From Lineus longissimus (lineage: Eukaryota; Nemertea; Pilidiophora; Heteronemertea; Lineidae), in assembly GCF_910592395.1 (NCBI RefSeq), contig NC_088318.1, positions 13,516,349-13,580,348 on the forward strand: a DNA stretch of 64,000 nt. Reading direction: 5' to 3'. Below, in pieces: positions 10,749 to 23,000 of this stretch. Within the stretch, counting starts at the first letter, position 1. Each line of letters opens with the position of its first letter. The notes under the pieces are model-generated. The model saw only the letters and a program-made list of their open reading frames with translations, did no database searches and was not told the origin of the DNA. The position numbers and the translations under genes are program-made.

Positions 10749-13482
10749 ATGTTTTTATCAAGACACGGTAAGCAGTTACAGTTGCGTCTGAATGCATCTT
10801 GGCATACAGGAGTAATAATACAGCTCACCATAATCATGGTAGTGTTCCACACTCTTGAAAGAAAGGTTTTTGAGCGCTTGAAGAAGACTTACTTCGTAAT
10901 TAGTCTTCCGAAGCTCTTAAGAGATGCGCGACCTGCCTAATAATATATTCAGTCACGAGAATATATGAGTAATGTGACAAGACGCATATTTGTTCATCAT
11001 TATTCCATCTTCATGTACATTATCATTTGATTTCAGTTATTTCAACCTCTCTCCTGTCTGCTGTTATTCTCCTTGCCGCCATGACATTTGTGACGTCACT
11101 GCCGATCTTGACCTTGGCAGGAGATGAGTTGAACCTCGTTACAACCACGACAAGCTATTTATCCACCCTGAAGCGACAGGCCCATGTCGCCTTTAAAGAA
11201 TTTGTAAGTAGCTTCACTTTTTTCCATTGGCTTCGGCAAACTCTTATCTCAGCAGGAAACATTTTATCGATTAGGCTACAATATGTACATGTATACATGT
11301 ATCTAATTTTTTTCTTATACTCTGTCCATGGCTCAGTGTTTAATGTCTGTCAGTCCTCTTTTGGCGCAAATGACGAGCGAGGAATTGTAATATATACAAG
11401 CACGTCATAGGCTGGCTTTGTTAGCTGATTGGCCATTTCTAAGCATTAGTCATTTCAGGACGAAGCTCATAATATCGATTGCGCTCGTACAGGAGAGATT
11501 AAGGCCACGCGCGACCTCGCGCGAAACAACTGTAAAACATTAGAGTAAACAACGCTACTGTAAAGTAAAACCAATAAATTTTCGATCAGCCTAATTTCTC
11601 CGGTACAATTTTCTCGTTTCTTATTTTTCCGGGCAACGAATTTTATTTATTTTTTTCCAATGAATAATATGTCACGTTGCGGTTTTTGGATTTTTGTATA
11701 CAAAAAAATATATAAGGCGAGCTTATGTATTTTTGCTAATACGGAAATGATTCGCCAAATTCCGTACAATGACTACGCAGTCAGTTGACGGTTGTAGACG
11801 ACCTCCTTATTTTCCGGGAGGGTCGCTTCTTGCTCCTATACCCAGTCTGTGTACCAAGGACAATAGATCAAGCAATATTTTCTGTCGACCTCTCAAAAAA
11901 TTTTACATTGTAAGCTTTTCTACTCATAAATCACACCATGTTTCTTTTTCTCAGAAAAAAACACACCTCCACCTCCTTCCCGCTGATGAATTCAACACGT
12001 TCAAGGATTACGCCAAATCGATCATTTCCGATCGAATAAATGTATGTAGCATACGTGTATCCCTTCCAAAGTTCCACAGATTAAACAAGACCATCACTGT
12101 GAAGGTAAAAGCATTTATTTTTGGTCATTGTGTCCATGCATCTTAAATCAGCTAGATATCATGCTGACCGCAGCCATAAATGATTGAGGTTGGGCTCAAT
12201 ACTTAAGGTGAAGAACATACCACTGACCTTGTCGGAGAAGTCGTGACCAATGTATGTATTAGAGCTTACGGGTCAAATAAACATTCCCGAGTAAGGCCGA
12301 AGCCGATCGCGAGCTCTCGGGAATGTTCGTGATGTGCATTTGAATCTTCTACAGAGTATGCCCATTACCCCCAGTGCACATACGCGCTTTCGATCACTCG
12401 ATGTGCACCCTGTGGCGACTGCAGAGAATGCCTCGCTTTCGAATTGTGCAATCTGGGGGTAATGGGTATATTCTGTAGAAGTTTCAAATGCACATCACGA
12501 ACATTCCCGAGTGCTCGGCTTCGGCCTTACTCGCGAATATATATTTGACCCATCATCACTGACCTGCTGACCCGCACTTATATTCATGTTCCCTGGCCTA
12601 AGATGAAAACCATACTGGGCCGCGTCGCCGTCATCATCATACTACACTTCCTGCCGTTGTTAGCCCATGTGTACAGGGTGGCCCAGAATTAGTTTCCCTC
12701 ACACAACGGATACACAATAGAATTCTATTGTGCAAGGGAAAATAATTCTGGGCCACCCATCAGTTATGGAAAATAGAAGTTTCAAGATGACTGTCATACC
12801 GACCATGTTGAATAGTAATGGGTTTTGAATACTTTATCGTCTCTAATTCTTCAGGAAGTGTACCGAACGCTAAAGAGGTTTGCCTTTGAGTACAAGGAAG
12901 CTGTGGATTATATTCATCGTCACGCCAGCAGGTGCGATGCACACACCCGCACACACCCTCAGAAGCTGTTAAAAGAGCTGAGAAAAATACACCATACGAC
13001 AAGGATACTGTACGATAATACTAAAACAGTGGTAAGAAAAGTCCATTTAATATACAAGATTCTGATGTTGAGGATTTAAAAAAGAATGTTGAGTACTGTT
13101 TCACCGCTTTTTGGTGTCCTCGAAACTGCTCAGATTTACGAATGAGAACTTGTTCCCGCCTTCGGTTATTACCGGGCCGTTTAAAACTGTCCATTTTGAT
13201 CAGCGTTTTCCTACAGGTTTCTTAGAGCGTTAATTTATTCATAAAAATTGTTCTTTAACGTTCATTTCTTATATTTTTCAGATGGTGGAGCTTGGTTTTG
13301 GGGATAGTGGAGAAGCACAGCACGACTTCACTGGCGCGCCCTCATCAAGCGGATGCCATTGCTTTATGGATTACTACCTGGCTGTGATGTACAGACTCAA
13401 AAAACAGACTTATCGTTTAAATACACTATGTCCTATATGTGTAAACAGCAGTCCATTCCACGACTGTTCGAAGAAATGCTAA
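10749..13482 (+). CDS. Secreted alpha-helical protein, candidate IL-6/G-CSF-class helical cytokine
   Basis: Five coding exons: 10749-10767 (19 nt), 11037-11203, 11955-12041, 12855-13031, 13282-13482. All have GT-AG borders; phases are 1-0-0-0; the sum is 651 nt, 216 residues plus stop. Residues 1-29 form a signal peptide (MFLSRHVISTSLLSAV... to FVTSLP). The rest is mostly predicted helix: about 34-62, 72-91, 92-115, 122-148 and a last helix, about 180-200 (MDYYLAVMYRLKKQ). There are six cysteines in the final exon (GCHC, LCPIC, DCSKKC), one in exon 4, and an NSS glycosylation sequon. Vertebrate IL-6/G-CSF genes have the same layout: tiny first coding exon, phases 1-0-0-0, last helix in exon 5. 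Primary sequence similarity is not evident by eye, so the class is inferred. An in-frame ATG at 10677 is an alternative start but would bury the signal peptide. Confidence 0.6.
12270..12551. mobile_element. Long inverted-repeat MITE in intron 3 of the helical-protein gene
   Basis: GGGTCAAATA...ACATTCCCGAGTAAGGCCGAAG at the left is mirrored by CTTCGGCCTTACTCG...TATTTGACCC at the right. Arms of over 100 bp include GTGATGTGCATTTGAA and TACCCCCAG segments. There is no coding content. Confidence 0.75.
12676..12758. mobile_element. Short hairpin MITE in the same intron
   Basis: GGGTGGCCCAGAATTA and its complement bracket about 50 bases, including a central TAGAATTCTA palindrome. It is probably a miniature Tc1/mariner-like element; the superfamily is a guess from the terminal sequence. 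Confidence 0.65.
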
Positions 13483-16082
13483 AACTATGAACTTGGCTGT
13501 GGTACGCCGCCAGAATCTGATGTCTGCATCTATATATTAACTGCTGGGACAGGATTCCCAGTCATTTTTGTAGAACAATAGTGCGGGACACTTTTTTCAG
13601 GGGACACTTGTCCGACTTTGTTTACATTTAAACAAGATATCGTTTGGAAAAGTACATGCCAATTCCACGAGGGCTGAATAAGTTGGCTTTCGATGACCCT
13701 TGTTCGATTTGAACACGTTGATAAAGACATGGATAGGCATGGTTTTCCACTGTTTCCCAATGCACAGGGGAGAAGTGTGCAGCCCTGTAATCGGTCCTAA
13801 AATCTTTCGACTATTTCGAGAGTTCATTCCAGTCTCGAATTCTTGTAACACTTGTAGGATGATAGTTCCAGATGTATCTAGTATGGGGCTCAAATATCAA
13901 ACTTTGAAATTTGTATATTTCTGGGGGTATGTGAACCCACGTATTTGCGATATTGGAAAGAATTAAAAATCTTCAGCCTGAGGTACAGAAAGCATTCCAA
14001 ACACCGCCCTGCACGGTTTCGTGATGTTACTTCTTTCCGTTTGGTCGGCGAAAGTAGCCTATATCTGACCGAAATCCAATTGTTTCAGCTAACGAGCGGC
14101 ACTATAACTATTTGATAGTTTACCAAACTATGATCCTGTTGGTTGCAGTTATACCTATTACCTAGCTGGCTTAAGTAATATTGTTGTAGTCGATATTCGA
14201 TTTCAAGTCTTTACATGTATATACATGTATTCATATATTCAAGATTGTGTACAGGTTGTTCCAAGATTATAAGTGGCTGCTATGACCCGTAAACAATGTT
14301 TTAAAACATTGCCCGATCTGCTCATCATGTACGGATAAAATGAGGCTGTCGGTCATGCCCGCCATATTGAACCCCCTCAACCAATCATCCTGCCAACTTC
14401 GGCCACAGCGGCCACTGCAGTCGCTCTTAGGCGTTTGATAGGCAGCAACGACTGAAGATCAAGGAAAGCTGGACTTTTCACTTGCACCTTGCTGCCACGT
14501 GAATGCGTGTTTTGCAGTATGTAGGCGTCACGTGTTGCTTCCTATCGAAATCCAACTATCGACCTCAGGGCCCCGCAGCAGTTGCATGCTTTCCTATTTT
14601 CGTCTGGAAAGTAGTATACATGTACTTGTATACGGACAAAGGGTATATGCATACACTGATTCAAAATGGCATGCTGGTAAGCAGATTGGGCATCATGGTC
14701 TAATCAAAAACTCTTCATCTAGAATCCATCATAATCTGCAGGGACTCTAATTTATTTGCTAAACGTTGTATAGTCTAGTCAGCGAACTTTCATTCCAGAA
14801 TGCGTTATATAGTACACATTAACAACATTATGTTGCCATAAACCTGTTGAATGGGTTCAATAAATCTGGAGTAAAACATTATAAGTATGCGTTTCCTTTC
14901 CCTTTTCCTTTATTCATCTATCTGCCGACTCCGTCCATGGATGTCAATCAACCATGGTCGAAAGAAAGCTCAGGAGCGCCCTCACGATTTAATGATGGCA
15001 GTCGTGCCAACATAGGTACCAGTTAGATATATTTCACGTTTACCTTTGTACACATGTATGTAGAGAATTGCTGCAATGAGCGAGAAATATCTATTGTTTC
15101 GAGGCGATTTACTATGTATTCGGTGCTGAAGACCGAACACGGAAATTGCACAACAAAACAACATTGCCATGCATCGCATGTGACGTCTGGTGGAATTTAA
15201 CCATTTCACAAGAAGTAAAGTCACAGGCGACGTGGTGCTGTTATGTCTAGAGCCACTGCCCGCCATTTCGTCGTGCAAGTCATCTATACTTTATGTTTGC
15301 CAGATGAATGCCAGATGAAATTAGAGCCAGAGACATACCTCCTTTCGATACTTTTGTGATCATCGGTATCAAACCGCCTCGTCCTTCTCCATACAGTTTC
15401 CCTTCCGCTTACTCGTCTGACAAATTTGCCAAAATCATTATGGCAAGGCATCGCGTGTTTGAATTTGTACGGAACGTGACAGACACGGCAGACCCGTACT
15501 TCGTACTGCGTCGCTCGGACAATATGCAAAACATACGACGGTGTTTACGAGGAACGACCTGAAGAGACTGGCGAAGATCGACGGAGGCAAAATGAATTGT
15601 GAGTACATGTCCCAGGCGGACCAAGAGGGGATAACGCAAGAGAATCCGGGATAACGAAAATGCACCCTGATACAAACATGAATTAGAACAATCTGTTTTT
15701 ACCAGTCTAATAAACGATTTTAATTAGGAAACGATGCTCTTTAACACTGAAGAATACGTGCTTTCATCACACGTTTTAGGTTTCATAGGATACTTATTGA
15801 GCCGACTTTATATCGTAATTGACGACAGGAATAGTTATAGATAACTGTACTGCCTAGTTAAAATGATATATATTGACGTGAAATTGATATCAAATCGGCA
15901 TACTGGTAATACAATTTTGTCAAATCAGACCCAGAAATACCTCTGTACAATGTCATGTAGTTTGTCATGTAATTATGCATCAAATCGTGTAACCATATTT
16001 CAAAAGAAAATCCATCCTATTTTACCAAGTTACCCGGTAACACAGTTTTTTTTCAAAATCAAAAATGTCTTGGGAATGGTTA
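13483..16082. other. 3' UTR of the helical-protein gene and intergenic DNA
   Basis: No convincing exon. Open frames on both strands here (for example around 13530-13893 and 15284-15675) overlap each other, lack family resemblance and have no supporting splice structure. An AATAAA at about 14858 could serve the upstream gene, although that would imply a long 3' UTR. Confidence 0.4.
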
Positions 16083-16088
16083 TTTATT
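16083..16088 (-). terminator. Poly(A) signal of the CLCA gene
   Basis: TTTATT on the plus strand (AATAAA on the minus) lies about 65 bases past the CLCA stop codon. Confidence 0.55.
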
Positions 16089-16152
16089 GAAAACTCTGCT
16101 CTTTTAGAATGTAACTGGTAGTTCCTGCGAAAGTAACATTATTACATAATCA

Positions 16153-17087
16153 TCAGAAATCATGGTCATAGCCTTTGTTGTAGTATTTGTAGCCAAACAC
16201 AGGTTCTCGGTCGTCCTTAGACTTAGACTTTTTCTTCTTTGAATTGGCCTTGATCAGGCACAAGCCTATTACAGTGGCCACGAAAAATACCACCACGATG
16301 ACGCATACAACTGATATCATGATAACATTTACTGGTTTACCACTCGAACTGCTGCCCGAAGTTCCGCTCATGTTTGTTGTAGTATCATCTTTTTCAGCTG
16401 TAGTTGTACCAGGTGGTGGAATATAACTTGGTGTTGTTGTGATGTCCTCTGCAGATGAAACACTGGCACTAGTGCTTTCGCCTTGGTTGGTTGGGACTAT
16501 GCTTGTTTGAGGGGCCGTAGTGACACTGACTCCGCCGGTAACACTTGCAATGGTTGTTAATACACTTGTGACACTTGTGACAGTTGTGACATCCAGAGGT
16601 GACGTGACGGCGGTCGTATCTTCCAAAGCAGTAGATTTGTCCGTAGTAGCGGTGTCCACTTCTTTAACAGTTGTGACAACATTGTCAGTTGTAACACTAC
16701 TGTCCGTAGCTACACCCGTTGTAACACTATTGCTAGTTGTAACGGCAATTCTTGATGTGATACTACCCGTAACGTCCGTTGTAATATCAGTGAGCGTGTC
16801 CTCAACAAATGCAACAACTTCTCCACCAGCGAAGCTCTCTGGGATCTCAGTGCTCACACTGATGATGTTTGAGATTTTCCCTGTATTCCCCGCCTCATCA
16901 ATGGCCCTGATCGCCAGGTAATATGTCTGGTTCGTGGCGTTCACCTGCTCGAATAGGCTCATATTAATGCGGCGGGTCTCGGTCACTCCAGCAAGTTTTG
17001 GTGGGTCGGTGAGAACAATCGCCAGACAGTTATCGAACTTCTTTTCAACGGCTTCAAGTGTGCCGACCCTTAAATCGTATGTCGTAT
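16153..17087 (-). CDS. CLCA terminal exon: Thr/Ser-rich stalk, membrane span, cytoplasmic tail
   Basis: The last exon encodes the end of the FN3-like module (YYLAIRAIDEAGNTGKIS), then about 170 residues dominated by Thr, Ser and Val (repeated TTDVTG, VTTSNS, VTSVTSV types) likely to be O-glycosylated, then a hydrophobic span and a 32-residue tail with a KKKK run and tyrosines (YKYYNKGY). The family varies here: some members are secreted or lipid-anchored; this one is predicted to be a type I membrane protein. Confidence 0.85.
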
Positions 17088-20000
17088 CTGGAAGGCAACA
17101 TGATGGGCTTTAATAATCACATTATTGAGAAAAGTACCAATGTGCCAAGACTTTCTTGACGGTGACACAATCAACGCGGTGCAAGTAATTTTAATTGAGG
17201 CGATCGAAGCTAGTCACGAGGGGGACACACCATACCGTATCTATAAACCTCTTGGTGACTTGATAAAACGAACACGTTGTTACAGTGACCAATATATTTG
17301 AAAAAATAATACTGACCGTTCCCTTTGCTGACGTCATCTCCTCCTGCAGTCCAGGTCAAGGTCACAATGGATTCGTTTAGCAAAACCATGAAAACCTTGA
17401 GGTCCGTGATCCTTGGAGGAGGCAGGACGTCCTTGACCTCTCCTACCTCAGCTGGCGGATGAACAAGCATCTCTCCTGCGGTGGCAATGCGGCGCATCAG
17501 GCCAACATTTTCGTAGGTTACGTTTTCTGTTGGGACATTTTCTATAGAGAGAAAGAAAAATCCGGACACGATAAGAAGGAACTATTTGCTCATTTACAGC
17601 CGATAATATTGTCATAGCTACGACAACAGGTTTTCAAGGTTATCTCAAATTTCAGACATCTTGCTATGGAGGATTCGCCAGGCATTGTGCATTGTGAAGA
17701 CAGACTGGTTTACCATAGATAACATGATTCAGTGAAAGAAACTGATTATGCAATATTGATTATATAACTAAGATAAAGAGTTATGCAGTTATAATTGCTC
17801 TGTAACATCAGTCACACAAAATCTGAAAAACCAAAATATTTGGAAAAGGTTCAATCAGAAAGGAAAAAATAAGCGAATATCAAATGTCGGACACGTTTTT
17901 CATGACACCTAGTACATGTATATGCATGCACCTGTAATATTCCTTGGTATGGTCAGTGCACCAGATCCTCCACCAGATGTAGCTATCTTGCCCGCATTAT
18001 CCGGATTATCCACGTTAATCTTGACATTATATCTCCCTTCAGAGTTGATCAGGTGTCGGGTGAAGGTCCCGGAGTAAATACCATCGTCTCTCGTCACATC
18101 TGAACCTGTCGCAAAAGTGGAGAAAAAACGATCAAACATCATAACGGGTCCGATAACAAAACTTACTCTGGGTTTTTTTGAGCTAACAGTGCGCGCTATG
18201 AACTACATTGTACATGTACTCTGGGGTGATCCACAGAGGCTGCGGGAAGTCCATGGGACTCAAATGGAACAGCAAACAGAAGTTGCAAAAGACAGACGAG
18301 AGTACAGAGCAATTAGAAAGGTTCAAGTTTTGATCCGGGGACGCAAACGTCATCAAGTCAAGTTCATTGTATTGTATTATTGTTTCTAGGCTCACCAGCA
18401 ACATCATTTATTACAATCTGATTTGGTTATGAAAGTTCGTTGACTTTAAGTGGCTGGAAACCTGACGTTACCTATTCCCTTATCCTGTAGTGGTACAAGT
18501 ATCCTGGTGTTGTCTCCCTCTATGATGGCGTTCACATTCACACCAATAACAGGTGCGTAGCCACGGGTCACCTGAAATATTTTACCAAGTGTGATCCATC
18601 TTATCCCATTGACAGCAGGTTCGTCGCTTGAAACATCAACTTGACTTTAAGATTCAAAGAACATTGTCGTCAGTTGTGGCTGGCATTTTATTCAATTAAA
18701 TCGATGATCGATCTACAAATTGGTTGATTGATTCTGGATCTCAATGCGCATGTGAGTTGAGCTGATTTTTTTCGTTTAACTTGGTGATCAATCTGTTAAT
18801 TAATTGACTGATTCTGCATCTTCATGCGCCTGTGAGTCAAGCTGATTTTCACTTTCCAGCGGTTACAGTAGTCATCAATGTTGACATTTTGACCCTTAAG
18901 TTTTGGAGCCACTCAGCCGACCCGGACTTTGTTACACCATTTGGAGAGGAGGTTATGGACGAAGTACCTCTGATGGTTCAGAATGCAATGTGGGGTGCGC
19001 TCTGTTGCATTGAGAAATGCGCTCATACCTGTGCATAGACGGTTAGTTGAGCCGTCGCCAGTGTGCCGAGGGTTCTCGCGCCATTAGCGAAGGAGGAAGT
19101 GACTGTGATAGGGTCGGCTGTGCCACCTTTGGCCTTCGAGAGAACGTGCGCCATCACTACCGTTTCCATCGTGGCCGAGATTGTGTACTTCCATTCACCG
19201 ATCTGTAATCATAAATAAAATGCAAAATATCATTTTGAAAATAAATCATTATTATGTTGATTACTACGGTGGCTGGGAAAGGACATCGAGAAAAAACGGG
19301 GGGGACGACTTAGTAACTCGGGGGGACGACTTATTATGTCGGGGGGAACGACTTATTATCTCGGGGGACGACTTATTAAGTCGGGGGGGACGACTTATTA
19401 TGTCGGGGAATAAGTCGTCCCCCCGAGATAATAAGTCGTCCCCCCCGAGATAATAAGTCGTCCCCCCGAGATAATAAGTCGTCCCCCCGACATTATAAGT
19501 CGTCCCCCCCCCCCCGAGATAATAAGTCGTCCCGCCAAGAATTTGTTTTTTCTCGATGCCCTTTCCCAGCCACCGTAGGATTACAGTACATTATTGTAAT
19601 TTTTTTCTTTTCTATTAAGTCGCCCGTGCAGTCCCGTTTTTGAAGACCGACTCCTATTGCTAAAGATCTAAAAAATTGACCCTGAATTTGAAATCTTCCG
19701 TTTGTCGTAGTATATGTAGATACGTACTAAATATATTTTCAAACAATGCCATTGTACGTGCAAACAGAATTCTATATAAATGGCAAGTTTTAGCAAATTT
19801 GCATGCATAATAAATGCACTACGACAAAGTTTATTGCTATTTATCTGAGCCACAAGAAAATACAATGAACATGAACTACGTTGGCCTTTAAGAGAACTCG
19901 TACCTCAGCTGTAGAGTTGACATCTATTTCAATCTGCTTCAGCACTCTATCGTTCGTGTAGCCAGGATAATTCCTGTCTATGAAGCCTCCGCTCGGTTTG

Positions 20001-23000
20001 GTGATGTTCACCTCAACCTCGGCGTCAGTTAAGTAGGAGAATATCATCTTCGTGCTGTCACCAATAGTGGCATCGATGAAGAAACTTCCTTGGGACTCGG
20101 TCGAGGGTTTGACATTTATTGCTGAACTTTCAATCTGAAAATACATTTAAGAAAGGGACTTTACTATTTCTTGCTCTGCCGTGCAGTCATAATGATGGGA
20201 ATGCCTGTGGCCAGATTCAGCTTGGTATCGTCCTGTGACAGATAATAGACCTACACGAAACACTGGGTTTGGTAGCTGTAGTATCTAAAACTTGGAGCCC
20301 ACAGGGCTAAATGTCGGTGAGGTCATTCGCAGAGGTCTTTGAAATCCTAATAAAGACTTAAAAGAATTATGACTGACGATAGACAAAAGAATAGGAAATA
20401 TGAATAGGAAATAGGAAATAGGAAATTTTTAAGCATAGCACTCACGGTTACGGACGCCGTTTTCGGATTCGCCTCATCGTCAGTGCCGATAGTGTTAAGA
20501 GCATCAAACAGCCCAATGGATTGCAACTCCGATGATATAAAGAACGATTTTCCACCGGATTCGTCGGCCATTTCCATGAGGTATAGATCAGCCTCACTGC
20601 TGTAGGCGATCGTGTCCACCACGATATCCAGCGGTAGAACGTCATTGCTCATGACCTGTTCGGCAGAAGGTTGCGTAGTCTGCTGTCCGTCACTGATGAC
20701 GACTATTTTCGCTCCCTTCGCTCTTTGGTCGTCTGCGCCAGCGTTCGTAAGTACCTTAAGGAGAGAATGCAGGCATAAAAGGTCGTATAAAATTGCTTCT
20801 GCAGCCAAATGACTGAACCTTGAAATTGAATTAAATACAGAATATAGTCCTGGGCTACACTCTATCTTCAAATGCCGTCATATCTACTGCAGAGGTAGGA
20901 CAAGTGGTCTCGCGAGGCATATATAATAGTAAATGATTACACCACCAGCAAAAACTATATGAACAAGTAAAGTAGTGAATCATAAATGTCAGTTTCGCGA
21001 CTAACAAAGCGGGGTCATAAACCTGGGGGGGATAACGAGAAGAGTAGTAGGATTGCTATCCTCATCTGGGTAAATTCTGATACAAGTTGACTATAAGGAC
21101 ATCCTGGGCAGTAAGATACACAAAACCACACGAGTGGGATTTCTGAGATACGAGACTACACCCGAGTGATGGTCTTTGGCTTGAAATTCCCTGAGACTGC
21201 AGGTTGAGGGGGTTTCCCTCTGGCCGATACGGGCTTTCTGGCCATGATACCGGACTGATATTGCTCTGCTCATATGATAACATCTAAATACCTACCCCTA
21301 CGGCCTGTAGAAGCCCGGGGCCTAACGCAGTTGCTGCACCAGTCTCGTTTTTCTTCGGGAGATATTTCACCATCTCCCGCCGGCTGTCCATCCCCGTTAT
21401 CTTGGTTAAGGGCATCCTGACTGCAACATCACTATCGAATGTGATGATGCTAAGTTGAGTACCATCGGCTAGAAGGTCGAGGATGTAGTACCTTGCTGCC
21501 TGGATCATCATAGTGATGGGTATCTCCTGAAGGAAAGGGAAACCGCGCATTTGAAGCACAATTACTGATATCAATGATACAACAACAGGGGGAGGGGGGG
21601 GGGGGGCAGCCGTAGCGAGCCGACTGTAGTAGGCCTATAATTCTCAAGCCAAATAGTTCACATGAAAAAAACAAGGGGATCAGTTCGTTAACATTACCAA
21701 TGTTATACAAAACTATCAAAATCAGTAGTTTTGTGGTTGTTTCTTGTCATCACTTACATCTGGTTGCAACATGCTATTTGATGTATCCAAGAGCAACACG
21801 ACCATTTGTGAAGTCTTCTGAAGCATGAAGAAGGCTGTGGCAGGGGGCTCGGTTGCATTCAAACCCGGGTTGCTTCCTGTGCAAAAAGAAAATACTCGTA
21901 TACATTATGCATATGAGACCGAATTTAAGTTTCGACTTGATATGAATTCTTTAACTTTGGTCATTGCCCAGTTGATGACACTATAATAAAAAATCTGTAT
22001 TTGAACGATTTCATATATAATCCAGTTCCATTTAACTATATCACGATGGTTTTGCGAATGACGATAACTTCAGAATGGACGACCCAAACCCAACCAAACT
22101 AAATAAAGAGGTGAAAGTAACAGTATTAAATAACACTCTGTATATAGCCTACCGTTTTTAAAATCCTCATGTTGCCTCATGACCTCCCAAGCACTCCGGC
22201 CTTCGCACATTCTGTTTTGCTTGTTGGGAGCTAGGCGATTGTGGATGATCGTTGGGTCGCCCAAGGTTCCGTCGTCGCAGAAATCATGAACCTACAATTA
22301 AAATTCTCTGTCGGTGTCAAGACCAATGGTACAGTATTGTTGCATTTGATCGCGAGCGAAGTATTACGAAGTATCCACAGATGCCGGCTGGTGTACACTT
22401 CGGCTGCGTGTCGTCGTGTGAGCTATTGGCGTCACAAAACTGATGAAGGCTGTATCTTGTTTAGCCCTTTGACAATGCCGCATAGCGTAAGCGTCAGCAT
22501 TCACCCCCATCACCATACTCCTTGCGCAGCAAAAGTAGTGTGATGAGGTGGTATCCTACAACATCGCTGTTTTGGAGAATAACCCGTCACTCTAGTTGCC
22601 CGTCGATTTCTTAAAGTAAGACCTTACCGCGTCGATGAACTGCATGTACATATGCGAGGCTTTCACATTGTTCTTTGAGCTAAGGTCGGGATAAAATTTG
22701 CAATCTTTTTCCACCTGAAGTGTCTGACGGTCGACTTTGCATCTCGCGAAGGTCTTGCTGTTGAGCGGCTGGCCGCGGACGTCCTCGGTGCATCTGCATA
22801 TATATATCACTTTTAGGGTAAAAAAGGGTCAGGTTATTAGAAGATATTAGAAGAATTAGAATAGTGATGAAAACATCGATTTCTTAACATTCATAAATCG
22901 GTCTGTTGCTGTAATTTTGATAATAATAACGCGGACGTACCTGACCGGATTGAGCGTTTTACCAGTCTGATAAAAATGACCGTCACCTTCCTTCTCAATG

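Noticed and set aside
12088-12112. Possible 25-nt microexon in the cytokine-like gene (after TTCCACAG)
   Set aside because: It would change phase from 0 to 1 and break the frame into the next, well-supported phase-0 exon.
13530-13893. Overlapping minus- and plus-strand frames after the cytokine-like gene
   Set aside because: They overlap in several frames, have no recognisable motif and no splice support.
15284-15675. Cluster of open frames on both strands
   Set aside because: Four mutually overlapping frames of similar length, none with family features; likely chance.
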